This document shows positions 23,798 through 30,773 of a stretch of DNA of 35,402 bases, one piece after another. The stretch comes from Chloroflexi bacterium UBA4730 (GTDB lineage: Bacteria > Chloroflexota > Limnocylindria > P2-11E). Both the position numbers and the translations under genes were made by a program. Each line of letters begins with the position of its first letter. The stretch's first letter is position 1. Where the stretch lies: the NCBI GenBank assembly GCA_002404155.1, contig DHJC01000054.1:1-35402 (forward strand). The letters run 5' to 3'. The notes below the pieces were generated by a model. It was not told the origin of the DNA. It saw only the letters and a list, made by a program, of their open reading frames with translations, and did not search any database.

Positions 23798-25027
23798 ATG
23801 GGCCGTTTGAATGCATTCGTGCGGTCGCCGGCCATCCGCCGCGAGCTACCGCTTCTCGTAGGTCTCCTGTTCGGGGCGTTACTTCTGGTGGGGGTCGGTG
23901 CGATCGACAAACGCAGCGACGAAGTCCTGGGAAGTGACTTTTCCGGATTCTGGGCCGGCGCCCGGACCGTCCTCGAGGGTCGCGATGTCTATGACGGCGT
24001 CGCGTTCCGTGACGCCACGCTCCGCCTCGGCACCCAGGTGCCCGACCGAGATGTGTTCACGTATCCGCCCTACGTCACAGCGTTTCTCCTTCCGTTCGCT
24101 CTTCTGCCGCTGTCATCTGCCGCGGCCCTGTGGACCGTTGGCGGCCTTCTCGCCACCGTCGTTGGGCTCCGAGCCCTGCTGCACACCTACATGCCCGCAA
24201 TGCCGTCGGCCCATGTGCTCGTCGGATTTCTCGCACTCGGTTCGCAGTCGGCGGTCCTCACATTTGTCGGCGGACAGTGGTCGTTTTGGCTGATAGGCGC
24301 GTGGTCGGCGGTAGCGGTCGGCCTGCGTGGGGCCGGTCAAGGCCGCGCTGGCGCGGCGGCTGCCCTGCTCTTGGTAAAGCCGCAGCTCGCCGTCCTCGGC
24401 CTCCTCGGCGTTGCCCGCCGGGTCAGCGATCCATGTCGGCCGCGGTTTTTGCTTGGATTCGTCGTCGCGATCGTTGGTCTCGGCGCCATGTCCCTCTACG
24501 GCGGCCTCAATCCGTGGGTGGAGTGGATGGTATCCGTCCCCGCCGCACGGAGTGCCGAGCCGCGCGTGACGACCTTGCCCGCGGCCCTATTTGATTTGAT
24601 CGGTGCAGCGGGCCCGCTCACTAGCCTCGTGCTCCTGTTGGTTGCGGTTGGGTTCGTATGGAAGTTTTCGGACGAAGACGCCTCGTTCGCGCTCTGGCTC
24701 GCCGTCTCGTTGACGTTCGCTATCTATTCGCGCTCGTACGACCACTTGCAGCTGCTTGTACCGTTGGTCATTGGTGCGAGCGCCGTCATGCGCCGTTCAC
24801 GACGAGCCGCGTTCTGGCTCATGTTCGCGGGGACGCTCGTGCTCGTCGCTGGTGGCTGGGTGCTCTTCCAGGTCGTGGCACCCGCGCGTCAGTCGGAGAG
24901 CTTTGGAGCGTTCGTCCCGGCGGGCATCCTCCTGCTCCTGATGGCATTCCTCTGGTCCGCGAGAAACTTGAACGTGCAGCGGCCATGTCAAGCAGCGGTA
25001 TCGCGGGATCGCCAGAGAACTCAATGA
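23798..25027 (+). CDS. Polytopic membrane protein, DUF2029/glycosyltransferase family 87-like
   Basis: A 409-residue protein with about nine to eleven membrane segments. After the first segment comes the family's acidic loop SDFSGFWAGARTVLEGRDVY, in which an Asp is expected to serve catalysis. FTYPPYVTAFLLPFALLP and the VKPQLAVLGLLG block are also typical of GT87 polyprenol-phosphate-dependent mannosyltransferases. The precise sugar and acceptor are unknown. Codon use includes more A/T-ending codons than the core genes nearby, consistent with acquisition on the element. The ATG at 23798 begins just before the first membrane helix. Confidence 0.75.
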   Translation: MGRLNAFVRSPAIRRELPLLVGLLFGALLLVGVGAIDKRSDEVLGSDFSGFWAGARTVLEGRDVYDGVAFRDATLRLGTQVPDRDVFTYPPYVTAFLLPFALLPLSSAAALWTVGGLLATVVGLRALLHTYMPAMPSAHVLVGFLALGSQSAVLTFVGGQWSFWLIGAWSAVAVGLRGAGQGRAGAAAALLLVKPQLAVLGLLGVARRVSDPCRPRFLLGFVVAIVGLGAMSLYGGLNPWVEWMVSVPAARSAEPRVTTLPAALFDLIGAAGPLTSLVLLLVAVGFVWKFSDEDASFALWLAVSLTFAIYSRSYDHLQLLVPLVIGASAVMRRSRRAAFWLMFAGTLVLVAGGWVLFQVVAPARQSESFGAFVPAGILLLLMAFLWSARNLNVQRPCQAAVSRDRQRTQ

Positions 25028-25248
25028 CCCGCGCCAGGATCCCAACCGCTGGAAGGAGAACGACAGCCAAGGGCACAGCCCGAACCAACACATCAAACCG
25101 ATCCGCGCTTGTCGCCGATGGTTGCCGGGTCGCGTCGAGCACGCACCCAGCCTATCTCCCAACCTACCTCTGAAGGCCAATGGTTACGCGGTCCGTGAGC
25201 ATGGCCAGTGCGGGACCGGTCATCAAAGTTCTGGCGCGTTTGCGTCTA

Positions 25249-25297
25249 TGCCGAGGGCCGGAGTTGAACCGGCGACACATGGTTCTTCAGACCACGC
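25249..25297 (-). pseudogene. 3' half of tRNA-Phe (anticodon GAA)
   Basis: The minus strand shows an anticodon arm GTGGT-CTGAAGA-ACCAT (anticodon GAA), a T-arm GCCGG-TTCAACT-CCGGC and a 3' acceptor strand CCTCGGC with discriminator A. The D-arm and the 5' acceptor strand are absent: sequence diverges at 25298 into unrelated DNA. It is therefore half a tRNA, cut at the base of the anticodon stem. Confidence 0.7.
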
Positions 25298-25306
25298 GCC
25301 GAACCC

Positions 25307-25459
25307 CTACGGGCCGGACATCTCCGAAATCGTCGCCTTGATCAGCCGCGCAATCTCGCCTGGGTCGTAGGTCCGGGTCACCGGGAAGCGGAGCGCGGGT
25401 AGCCCGGAGAGCCAGAAGAACCCCAGCGTCCGTCGCGCGCGTTCTGCGTAGAGCGGCAC
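25307..25459 (-). CDS. Possible 50-residue protein at the right end of the element
   Basis: A minus-strand frame from a GTG at 25459 reads PLYAERARRTLGFFWLSGLP and TRTYDPGEIARLIKATISE. The content looks protein-like, and a YDPGEIARLIK helix could be part of a small DNA-binding protein, for example an excisionase. This is only a guess. It lies between a CCGGGTGA repeat cluster and the tRNA-Phe half. No clear ribosome site is visible. Confidence 0.25.
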   Translation of the reverse strand: MPLYAERARRTLGFFWLSGLPALRFPVTRTYDPGEIARLIKATISEMSGP

Positions 25460-25489
25460 GGGTGACCGGGTGATTGCCGACGAGGGTGA
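25457..25489 (+). repeat. CCGGGTGA-type direct repeats near the right end
   Basis: CACGGGTGA (25457-25465) and ACCGGGTGA (25465-25473) overlap by one base, and CGAGGGTGA (25481-25489) follows. A further GCCGGGTGA (25563-25571) touches the right tRNA-Lys half. They match the motif cluster at 22851-22894. Confidence 0.45.
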
Positions 25490-25569
25490 CGATGGAGCGC
25501 GCCCGCCCTCGTAAATTTGCTGAGGAAACTCGGAGACCTCGCGTACTCGGCGTCGGAAGCGAGCCGGGT

Positions 25570-25609
25570 GATTAAGAGTCCCCTCCTCTACCGCTGAGCT
25601 ACTGGCCCG
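25570..25609 (-). repeat. Right attachment-site repeat: 5' half of tRNA-Lys
   Basis: It has 39 of 40 bases identical to 22779-22818. It includes the 5' acceptor strand, D-arm and anticodon loop of tRNA-Lys but no variable loop, T-arm or 3' acceptor strand. It is not a functional tRNA gene. Confidence 0.75.
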
Positions 25610-25702
25610 CGGACTAAGGGTACCGAAGGCGGCATCGCCGCGGTTATCCACCGCGGCGATGTTGGTCCGCTCGGCGAGCGCTCGGGCGCTACGTCCCGAT
25701 CG

Positions 25703-25846
25703 TTACGACGCGCCGATCTTGAAGATCTTCGTCCCGCACACCGGGCACATGCCCTGGGTCGCGGGCCGACCGTTCTTCATCGTGATCTGCTTCGCGTCCT
25801 TGATCTCCCGCGAGGCCTTGCACTTCACGCAATATCCGGTAGCCAC
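25703..25846 (-). CDS. DUF5679-type small zinc-ribbon protein
   Basis: A 47-residue protein with two Cys pairs, GYCVKCKAS and GMCPVCGTKIFKIG, joined by KQITMKNGRPATQG. This is the compact zinc-ribbon pattern of the DUF5679 family, whose role is unknown. The GTG start at 25846 has a GGAGGTGA ribosome site about five bases upstream. Because it is so short it is easily missed. It stands alone between the element and cinA. Confidence 0.85.
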   Translation of the reverse strand: MATGYCVKCKASREIKDAKQITMKNGRPATQGMCPVCGTKIFKIGAS

Positions 25847-25955
25847 CGGTCACCTCCACGCGCGGATCTCGACGCGACGCCTTAGGGGAACGCACCCCTC
25901 CCAAGGCGGCGGGTATCGTACCCCCCACCCTATTCGACGCCCGAAAGCCACAAAA

Positions 25956-25974
25956 CCCCGCCACAGGGGCGGGG
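25956..25974. terminator. GC-rich hairpin, possible terminator
   Basis: CCCCGCC and GGCGGGG form a 7-bp stem around ACAGG, with CCAC/GTGG continuing the symmetry after a gap. On the minus strand it is followed by TTTTGTGG. On the plus strand the tail is CTTCG, and the hairpin is about 90 bases before cinA. It may block read-through between cinA and the DUF5679 gene. Confidence 0.4.
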
Positions 25975-26067
25975 CTTCGTGGTGAGGAAGGGAAGGGTTG
26001 GGAAGTCTTATTCGTTCGCCTGGCTGGGGTGCAAGCCGCGTGCCAGGCGCGCAGAGGGGATGACCAA

Positions 26068-27189
26068 GTGCGCGCCGAGCTGCTCTCCATCGGCACAGAG
26101 CTCCTGCTGGGCCAGATCGTGGACACGAATTCCGCCTATTTGGCCGGTCGGCTCGCGAATCAGGGCATCGATCTCCTGTACATGTCCACGGTCGGCGACA
26201 ACCTCGCGCGGGCGACGGAGACCGTGCGCCGCGCGGCGGAGCGGAGCGATCTGGTCGTGTGCACCGGCGGCCTCGGGCCGACGGAGGATGACCTCACCCG
26301 CGAGGCGATCGCCGCAGCGCTTGGCGAAACGCCTGCGGTCGATCCCGTCCTCGAGGCCGCGCTCGAGGCTTGGTTCGCCGGACGCGGCGGGCCGATGCCG
26401 GACCGGAACCGGAAGCAAGCGTGGCTCATCCCGTCCGCGCGAGCGCTGCCGAATCCGCTCGGGACCGCGCCCGGGTGGGACGTGCGTCGCGGGTCGGCGC
26501 GGATCATCGCGATGCCCGGCGTGCCGCGCGAGATGACGCGGATGTGGGAGGTGGAGGTCGAGCCGACCCTCGGCGAAGGCAGCGTCCTCCGCTCACGGAC
26601 GCTGAAGCTCCTCGGGATCGGCGAGTCGAGCGTCGAGGAGGCCCTCGACGAGCTCGTGCGTTCGACCGCACCGACGGTCGCCACGTATGCGAAGAACGAC
26701 GGCGTCCACGTGCGGATCACCGACAAGGGCGCGGACGCGCCGAGCGTCATGCGCCGCATCGAGCGGATGGATCGCACGATCCGCGAGCGGATCGGGCAGC
26801 ACGTATGGGGCGCGGATGACGACACGCTGGGCAGCGTCGTCGGGCGCGCGTTGACCGACCGAGGCTGGCGGCTCGCGATCGCCGAGGCCGTCACCGGCGG
26901 GGAGATCGCGCGCGCCCTGACCGAGACCGAAGGCAGCGCCGCGTGGCTCGCGGGTGCAGTCGTGCTCCCCGGAGCGGACGACCGGTCGCTCGAGACGTGG
27001 GCCACCCAGCTCGGCGCTGACGTGATCTGCATCGCGCCGTCCGGCGCGGCCGAGACGTCGCTCCTGGTCCGCACCCCCGAACGAGACGCGCGGCGCCTGA
27101 CGGTGCGCTACCGCTCGGCGAGCGAGGGGCGCCGGCGCGCGACACTCGCCGCGCTCGATCTCATCCGGCGCGCGCTCGTCGAGCCGTGA
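26068..27189 (+). CDS. cinA: CinA family protein with degenerate C-terminal amidase domain
   Basis: A 373-residue protein. Residues 1-165 form the MoCF/CinA domain with LLSIGTELLLGQIVDTN, STVGDN, CTGGLGPTEDDLTREA and MPGVPREM, as in ADP-ribose-pyrophosphatase-type CinA. The C-terminal PncC-like domain (about 255-370) is recognisable by position but altered. The usual AESCTGG is AEAVTGG, so the catalytic Ser is Ala, and the later YSN..K segment is replaced by VVLPGADDRS. NMN deamidase activity is therefore unlikely. The protein is somewhat short for the family (about 410). The GTG start at 26068 has AGGGGA about seven bases upstream and gives VRAELLSIGTELL. Confidence 0.85.
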   Translation: MRAELLSIGTELLLGQIVDTNSAYLAGRLANQGIDLLYMSTVGDNLARATETVRRAAERSDLVVCTGGLGPTEDDLTREAIAAALGETPAVDPVLEAALEAWFAGRGGPMPDRNRKQAWLIPSARALPNPLGTAPGWDVRRGSARIIAMPGVPREMTRMWEVEVEPTLGEGSVLRSRTLKLLGIGESSVEEALDELVRSTAPTVATYAKNDGVHVRITDKGADAPSVMRRIERMDRTIRERIGQHVWGADDDTLGSVVGRALTDRGWRLAIAEAVTGGEIARALTETEGSAAWLAGAVVLPGADDRSLETWATQLGADVICIAPSGAAETSLLVRTPERDARRLTVRYRSASEGRRRATLAALDLIRRALVEP

Positions 27190-27249
27190 AGAGGACGAGG
27201 TGGCGCGTGGGCAGCGGCGATGCCATCACGCGCCGCGGCGCATCCTGGT

Positions 27250-28347
27250 TCAGCGACGGGTCGGGCTGGGGCTCGGGGTCCGGAATGTCGCGCGCTTCGC
27301 CTTCTCGGCGGCCCGGAGCGCCCGTTGCGCCGCTTCCTTGGCCCGCTCCGCGGACTGACGCGCGGCGCTCACATTCGCGGGTGCGGTCTGCGCCGTGCGG
27401 ACCGTGGGGGTCGCAGTCGTTCGATCCGTCGCCGGTGCGGACCCTCGTGCGCTCGGCCGGGCCGACGCGCTTCCGATCGGCCGTGGGCTCGAGGTAGCGG
27501 TATCGGCGTCGGTGCGCTCGGGGTCGGCAAGGTTCGCGCGATCGTCGGCGACGGACCAGAGCTTCGCGGTGATGGCCACGGCCTGATCGGCGATGCGCGT
27601 CGCCGGCGACACCGTGCTCGGTGCGGCCGTCGCGCTGACCGTCGCGAGTACCTCCGCGGTCGACGCGGTGCGCGGATCCGCGGCAAGCCTCGTCGCGGTG
27701 TCCGCGACCCGCTGCTGGCTCAGGGTGATCGACGTCTGCAGCTGGCTGACGAGCGCGGCGGTCCCGGGATCGCTCGTCTCGACGCTCGCGAGATCGGCGG
27801 CGGCGTCGGCCAGCGAGCTTCCGTAATCGGCCGTGGCGATGATCGCATCGTCCTCGCGGCCGCTGCTCGCAAGACGCTCGGCCTCATCGAGGCGGTGCTC
27901 CGCGATGGACATCTCGACGCACGCGCGATCCTCGGCGCTCACCGCGATCGCGAGCCGGAGCTGCTCGCCCGCCAGCTTGAACGCATAGAGCGGCTCGTCG
28001 GGGAGCGAGTCCGCACTTGCCACGGTCGCGCCGCCGAGCAGGCCGGCGATGAGGACGACGATGACGAGCGCCCGTACGAGCATCGGGGCGGGCATGCCGA
28101 TGATGGCGAAGATGCCATACGCGCGTTCGGCCGCCGTCGGCCTGGCCGGTGCCAGCGCCGCGAGGACGGTGTTCCGCATCCGGATCCGGCTGACGGGATC
28201 GACACGGAACTCGCGCTCGCGGAGGCGGAGGGCCACGGCGACGGCTTCCCGCAGGATCGGGTCGCGGATCTCCTCGAGGCGCCGCACCCCGCGGGCCACC
28301 GCCTCCAGGTTCTCCGTGAAATCGGTCCGTCGGCCACGTCCGCTCAC
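27250..28347 (-). CDS. DUF5667 domain membrane protein
   Basis: A protein of about 365 residues. The N-terminal cytoplasmic part (EAVARGVRRLEEIRDP) leads to one membrane segment, LVRALVIVVLIAGLLGG. The DUF5667 core follows: SADSLPDEPLYAFKLAGEQ and MSIAEHRLDEAERL. A long Ala/Thr/Pro-rich linker ends in a basic helix (SAERAKEAAQRALRAAEKAK). The DUF5667 role is unknown, and such proteins often sit near sigma factors. I chose a GTG start at 28347 because it gives VSGRGRRTDFTEN. A TTG at 28413 would add 22 residues. Confidence 0.8.
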   Translation of the reverse strand: MSGRGRRTDFTENLEAVARGVRRLEEIRDPILREAVAVALRLREREFRVDPVSRIRMRNTVLAALAPARPTAAERAYGIFAIIGMPAPMLVRALVIVVLIAGLLGGATVASADSLPDEPLYAFKLAGEQLRLAIAVSAEDRACVEMSIAEHRLDEAERLASSGREDDAIIATADYGSSLADAAADLASVETSDPGTAALVSQLQTSITLSQQRVADTATRLAADPRTASTAEVLATVSATAAPSTVSPATRIADQAVAITAKLWSVADDRANLADPERTDADTATSSPRPIGSASARPSARGSAPATDRTTATPTVRTAQTAPANVSAARQSAERAKEAAQRALRAAEKAKRATFRTPSPSPTRR

Positions 28348-28434
28348 CAGACCTACTAACGGCCCGGCTGGCCGCTCCGCTACGCCGCCTGGAGGAGGGA
28401 TGAAATACGCCAAAAACGGGTGCCGGGACGGCAG

Positions 28435-30228
28435 TTAGCGGACCGGGCCACCCCAGACGGGCACGTAGTGACTGATGAACGTTTGGTCGTGGATGACCGT
28501 GTCCCCCTCCCAGACGGTCCAACTGCGCGCAACGTCGCGGCCCTGGACGACCGCGCCCGGCAGGTACGCGGGGTCGGCCGGCTGGTCGGGCGCCGGGTTC
28601 TTGAAGTTCCATTGCACCGGGTCGCCGATCACGACGCGCCGGCCGGTCGGGACACTGATGAGATCGAAGCTTAGCGCGGCAGCGTACGGGTAGGCCTTGA
28701 TGAGGACGGGGTATTGGGTGTCGTTCTTCCACTGGAAGTCGACTCCCGGCTCGAAGACCGCGGCGTCGAAGCCGAGCGGGTAGCGGTCGATGTAGTAGCC
28801 GTGGGCGTGCCGCTCGAGGATCTCGTAGCCGGCATGCGCGACCGCGTTGAAGAGTGTCGTCGAGACCTGGCAGAGCCCACCACCGATGACGTTCTCGTCG
28901 GACCTGCCGTCGATGATCGCCCCCGCGAACGTGTACCCCCGCTCGACCGTGACCGGCCCGAGCAGGTTCCAGAAGCTGAACGACTCGCCGGGCGCGAGGA
29001 CCAGGTCGTTGAACTGCAACGCGCCGGTCGTGATGTTCGTGTGGCGCGCGGCGCTCGCCGGGTACGTCGTCGTGAAGGTCGCGACCTGGGTCATCTGTGG
29101 CGCGTACTGCGTCGCCTGATCGGTCGTGAACACCGGCGTGTCGACGACGAACGACGGCGCGATCTCCCGCGGTGCGGTCACGGGCGTGAACAGGCGCTGC
29201 AGCACGTCTGTGACGAGCCGGGGCTGATCGATCTTGACCCCGTCGACGGCCGGCACGACGACGAGCGTCCCGTCGGGCTGGACGGCGTACGTCGCGTTCT
29301 TGGCCGGGTGATCCAGCAGGGCCGCGAGACCGCCGACCCACTGCGCGACGCGCGTCTCGTCGAGCCGCACGTGATACGCGTAGCGGACCGCCGGCACTGT
29401 CGCGCCGGTCGGGATCGCGTCGAGCTCGCCCGGGGCGGCCACGCCCTTCTCGATGACGAGCAGTGTCGCGAGCCCAGCGGCGTCCTCGCTCACGGTGCTG
29501 TCGCCCGCCGTGATCAGGAGTGCCGTTGTCGCGGCGGTCGCCTTCGCCGCCGCGTCACGGAGCGCATGTGCATCGATCGACGGGTAGGTCTCGTGGACCC
29601 GGAGCTCGACCGAGCGATCGCCGAGCGTGCCAGGCGCCACGAGCGCGCCGCGAAGCGCGACGAGGTCGGTCTCGCGTCCGATGACCGACGGGATCACGTC
29701 GAGGCCGCGGTACGTCGCGACGAGCGATCCGTCCACCACCGGCCGATCGATCGCCGCGGAGATCGAGTCGGCCCACCCGTCAACAGTCGCGTTGTCGGCG
29801 CGCATCTCGAACGGCAGGTTCGCGTGGCCCCGCAGGGCGTTCACCCACGCGGCGAGCCGCTGCGGAGCCGAGCCGGTGTGTCCGTACGCGAGCGCATCGG
29901 TCACCGCACCGTCGATGTCAGGCTCGATCCCGAGCGCCCCATTCGTGCTGGTCCAGCTGAGCCCCTCGGGACCGCGGACGACGACGCTCGCGGCGGCCCA
30001 CGGCCGCGCAACTTCTTGCGCCAGGCGTTCACGCAGCTCGGATGCCGGCAGGGTGCCGACCTCGACGCCCGCGACGCTCACCCGCGGCAGTGCACGATCG
30101 GCGAACGCCGCATCCACGCCGAAGGCGAGGAGGCAGAGCGCGAGCACCGCGAGCAGCGGGACCAGGAGGCGCCGCCAACGGACGCCGGCCGCCGCAGAGG
30201 TCCCGACGCGCTTCGCGATGACCGCCAC
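28435..30228 (-). CDS. VanW-family protein with peptidoglycan-binding-like domains
   Basis: This is a 597-residue envelope protein. After a short basic start there is one membrane anchor (about residues 18-42, LLVPLLAVLALCLLAFGV), so the bulk lies outside the cell. The central part has two repeats of the type that binds or spans peptidoglycan (GVEVGTLPASELRERLA and GVKIDQPRLVTDVLQRL). The VanW domain near the C-terminus has NITTGALQFNDLVLAPGESF, GGGLCQVSTTLFNA and DRYPLGFDAAVF. VanW was named from vancomycin clusters, but the function is unknown and the domain is widespread without resistance. The GTG at 30228 has GGAGG seven bases upstream. Confidence 0.88.
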   Translation of the reverse strand: MAVIAKRVGTSAAAGVRWRRLLVPLLAVLALCLLAFGVDAAFADRALPRVSVAGVEVGTLPASELRERLAQEVARPWAAASVVVRGPEGLSWTSTNGALGIEPDIDGAVTDALAYGHTGSAPQRLAAWVNALRGHANLPFEMRADNATVDGWADSISAAIDRPVVDGSLVATYRGLDVIPSVIGRETDLVALRGALVAPGTLGDRSVELRVHETYPSIDAHALRDAAAKATAATTALLITAGDSTVSEDAAGLATLLVIEKGVAAPGELDAIPTGATVPAVRYAYHVRLDETRVAQWVGGLAALLDHPAKNATYAVQPDGTLVVVPAVDGVKIDQPRLVTDVLQRLFTPVTAPREIAPSFVVDTPVFTTDQATQYAPQMTQVATFTTTYPASAARHTNITTGALQFNDLVLAPGESFSFWNLLGPVTVERGYTFAGAIIDGRSDENVIGGGLCQVSTTLFNAVAHAGYEILERHAHGYYIDRYPLGFDAAVFEPGVDFQWKNDTQYPVLIKAYPYAAALSFDLISVPTGRRVVIGDPVQWNFKNPAPDQPADPAYLPGAVVQGRDVARSWTVWEGDTVIHDQTFISHYVPVWGGPVR

Positions 30229-30669
30229 GGTGACGCCTCCATTGCGATGCGTGGTCCACTCGTTGCGCCGAGCGGGACAGCGCTCGCATATCGACGCATC
30301 GATCATGCGGGCGGTTCCCGTATCGCGCGTCACCCTTACGGATGGCATAAGTCGTACCGCCAGCCTTACGACCGACCGGCCGTCTGGACCGTTACCCGAG
30401 TGATACAAAACGCGAGCTTCAGGCGAGACAAATGACCGGCACGCCGCAGCACTTCGAGACGCCCGCGGCGGAGCTCGCGCGTGCGCCGACTGCTGGGAAG
30501 TGTCGAGCGCGTTCGGCGGGGTACGACCTGGGAGCGGGAAGTGAGTTGGCCACGCGCGCGAGGTCTAAACGCGCGGTGATCGCGGCTGACAGGCGCCTCA
30601 GGAGCGAGCGACCACCAGCCTTGAACGGTTCGGCGAGGCGCGGAGGCGAACGCCGACGCGACGAGCGGA
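30229..30669. other. Intergenic region with no supported gene
   Basis: The stretch separates the VanW gene start from the nrdJ terminator on the same strand. Open frames exist on both strands, but their composition (Arg, Ala, Gly, Pro) is that of random high-GC sequence. The VanW promoter must be here. I see no convincing -35/-10 pair. Confidence 0.5.
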
Positions 30670-30674
30670 TTGAT

Positions 30675-30718
30675 AAAGAACGGCCCGGCGGTCCAGGGGA
30701 GCAGGAACCGCCGGGCCG
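30675..30718 (-). terminator. Intrinsic terminator downstream of nrdJ
   Basis: On the minus strand CGGCCCGGCGGT (30718-30707) pairs perfectly with ACCGCCGGGCCG (30692-30681) around a 14-base loop, followed by TTCTTT. It lies 56 bases after the nrdJ stop codon. Confidence 0.85.
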
Positions 30719-30773
30719 AAAGGCGTACTGGCCGACGGGCGGGCCGGCCAGGGCCTGACTCAGTGAGGGGGTG

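Larger units (their letters stand above)
22779..25609. mobile_element. Putative ~2.8 kb integrated element at tRNA-Lys
   Basis: Two copies of a 40-base segment from the tRNA-Lys 5' half flank the region. A tyrosine recombinase gene sits just inside the left copy. Cargo is a GT87-like membrane protein and a possible 50-codon gene at the right end. Repeated CCGGGTGA motifs occur inside both ends. The recombinase is frameshifted and the right tRNA copy has one mismatch, so the element looks old and immobile. A 3' half of tRNA-Phe inside it suggests a composite history. Confidence 0.65.

Noticed and set aside
22779..25609. tRNA halves as genuinely split, trans-assembled tRNA genes
   Set aside because: The Lys half duplicates part of an intact tRNA-Lys next to an integrase, and the Phe half has no matching 5' partner. 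Integration scars explain both more simply.
28714..30435. A 573-codon plus-strand open frame
   Set aside because: It is antisense to the VanW gene, whose domains and ribosome site are clear. Its composition (Arg, Asp, Val, Gly) is that of a shadow frame.
30432..30758. Plus-strand open frame upstream of the nrdJ terminator
   Set aside because: It runs through the inverted repeat of the terminator, is dominated by Arg/Ala/Gly/Pro, and lacks a ribosome site.
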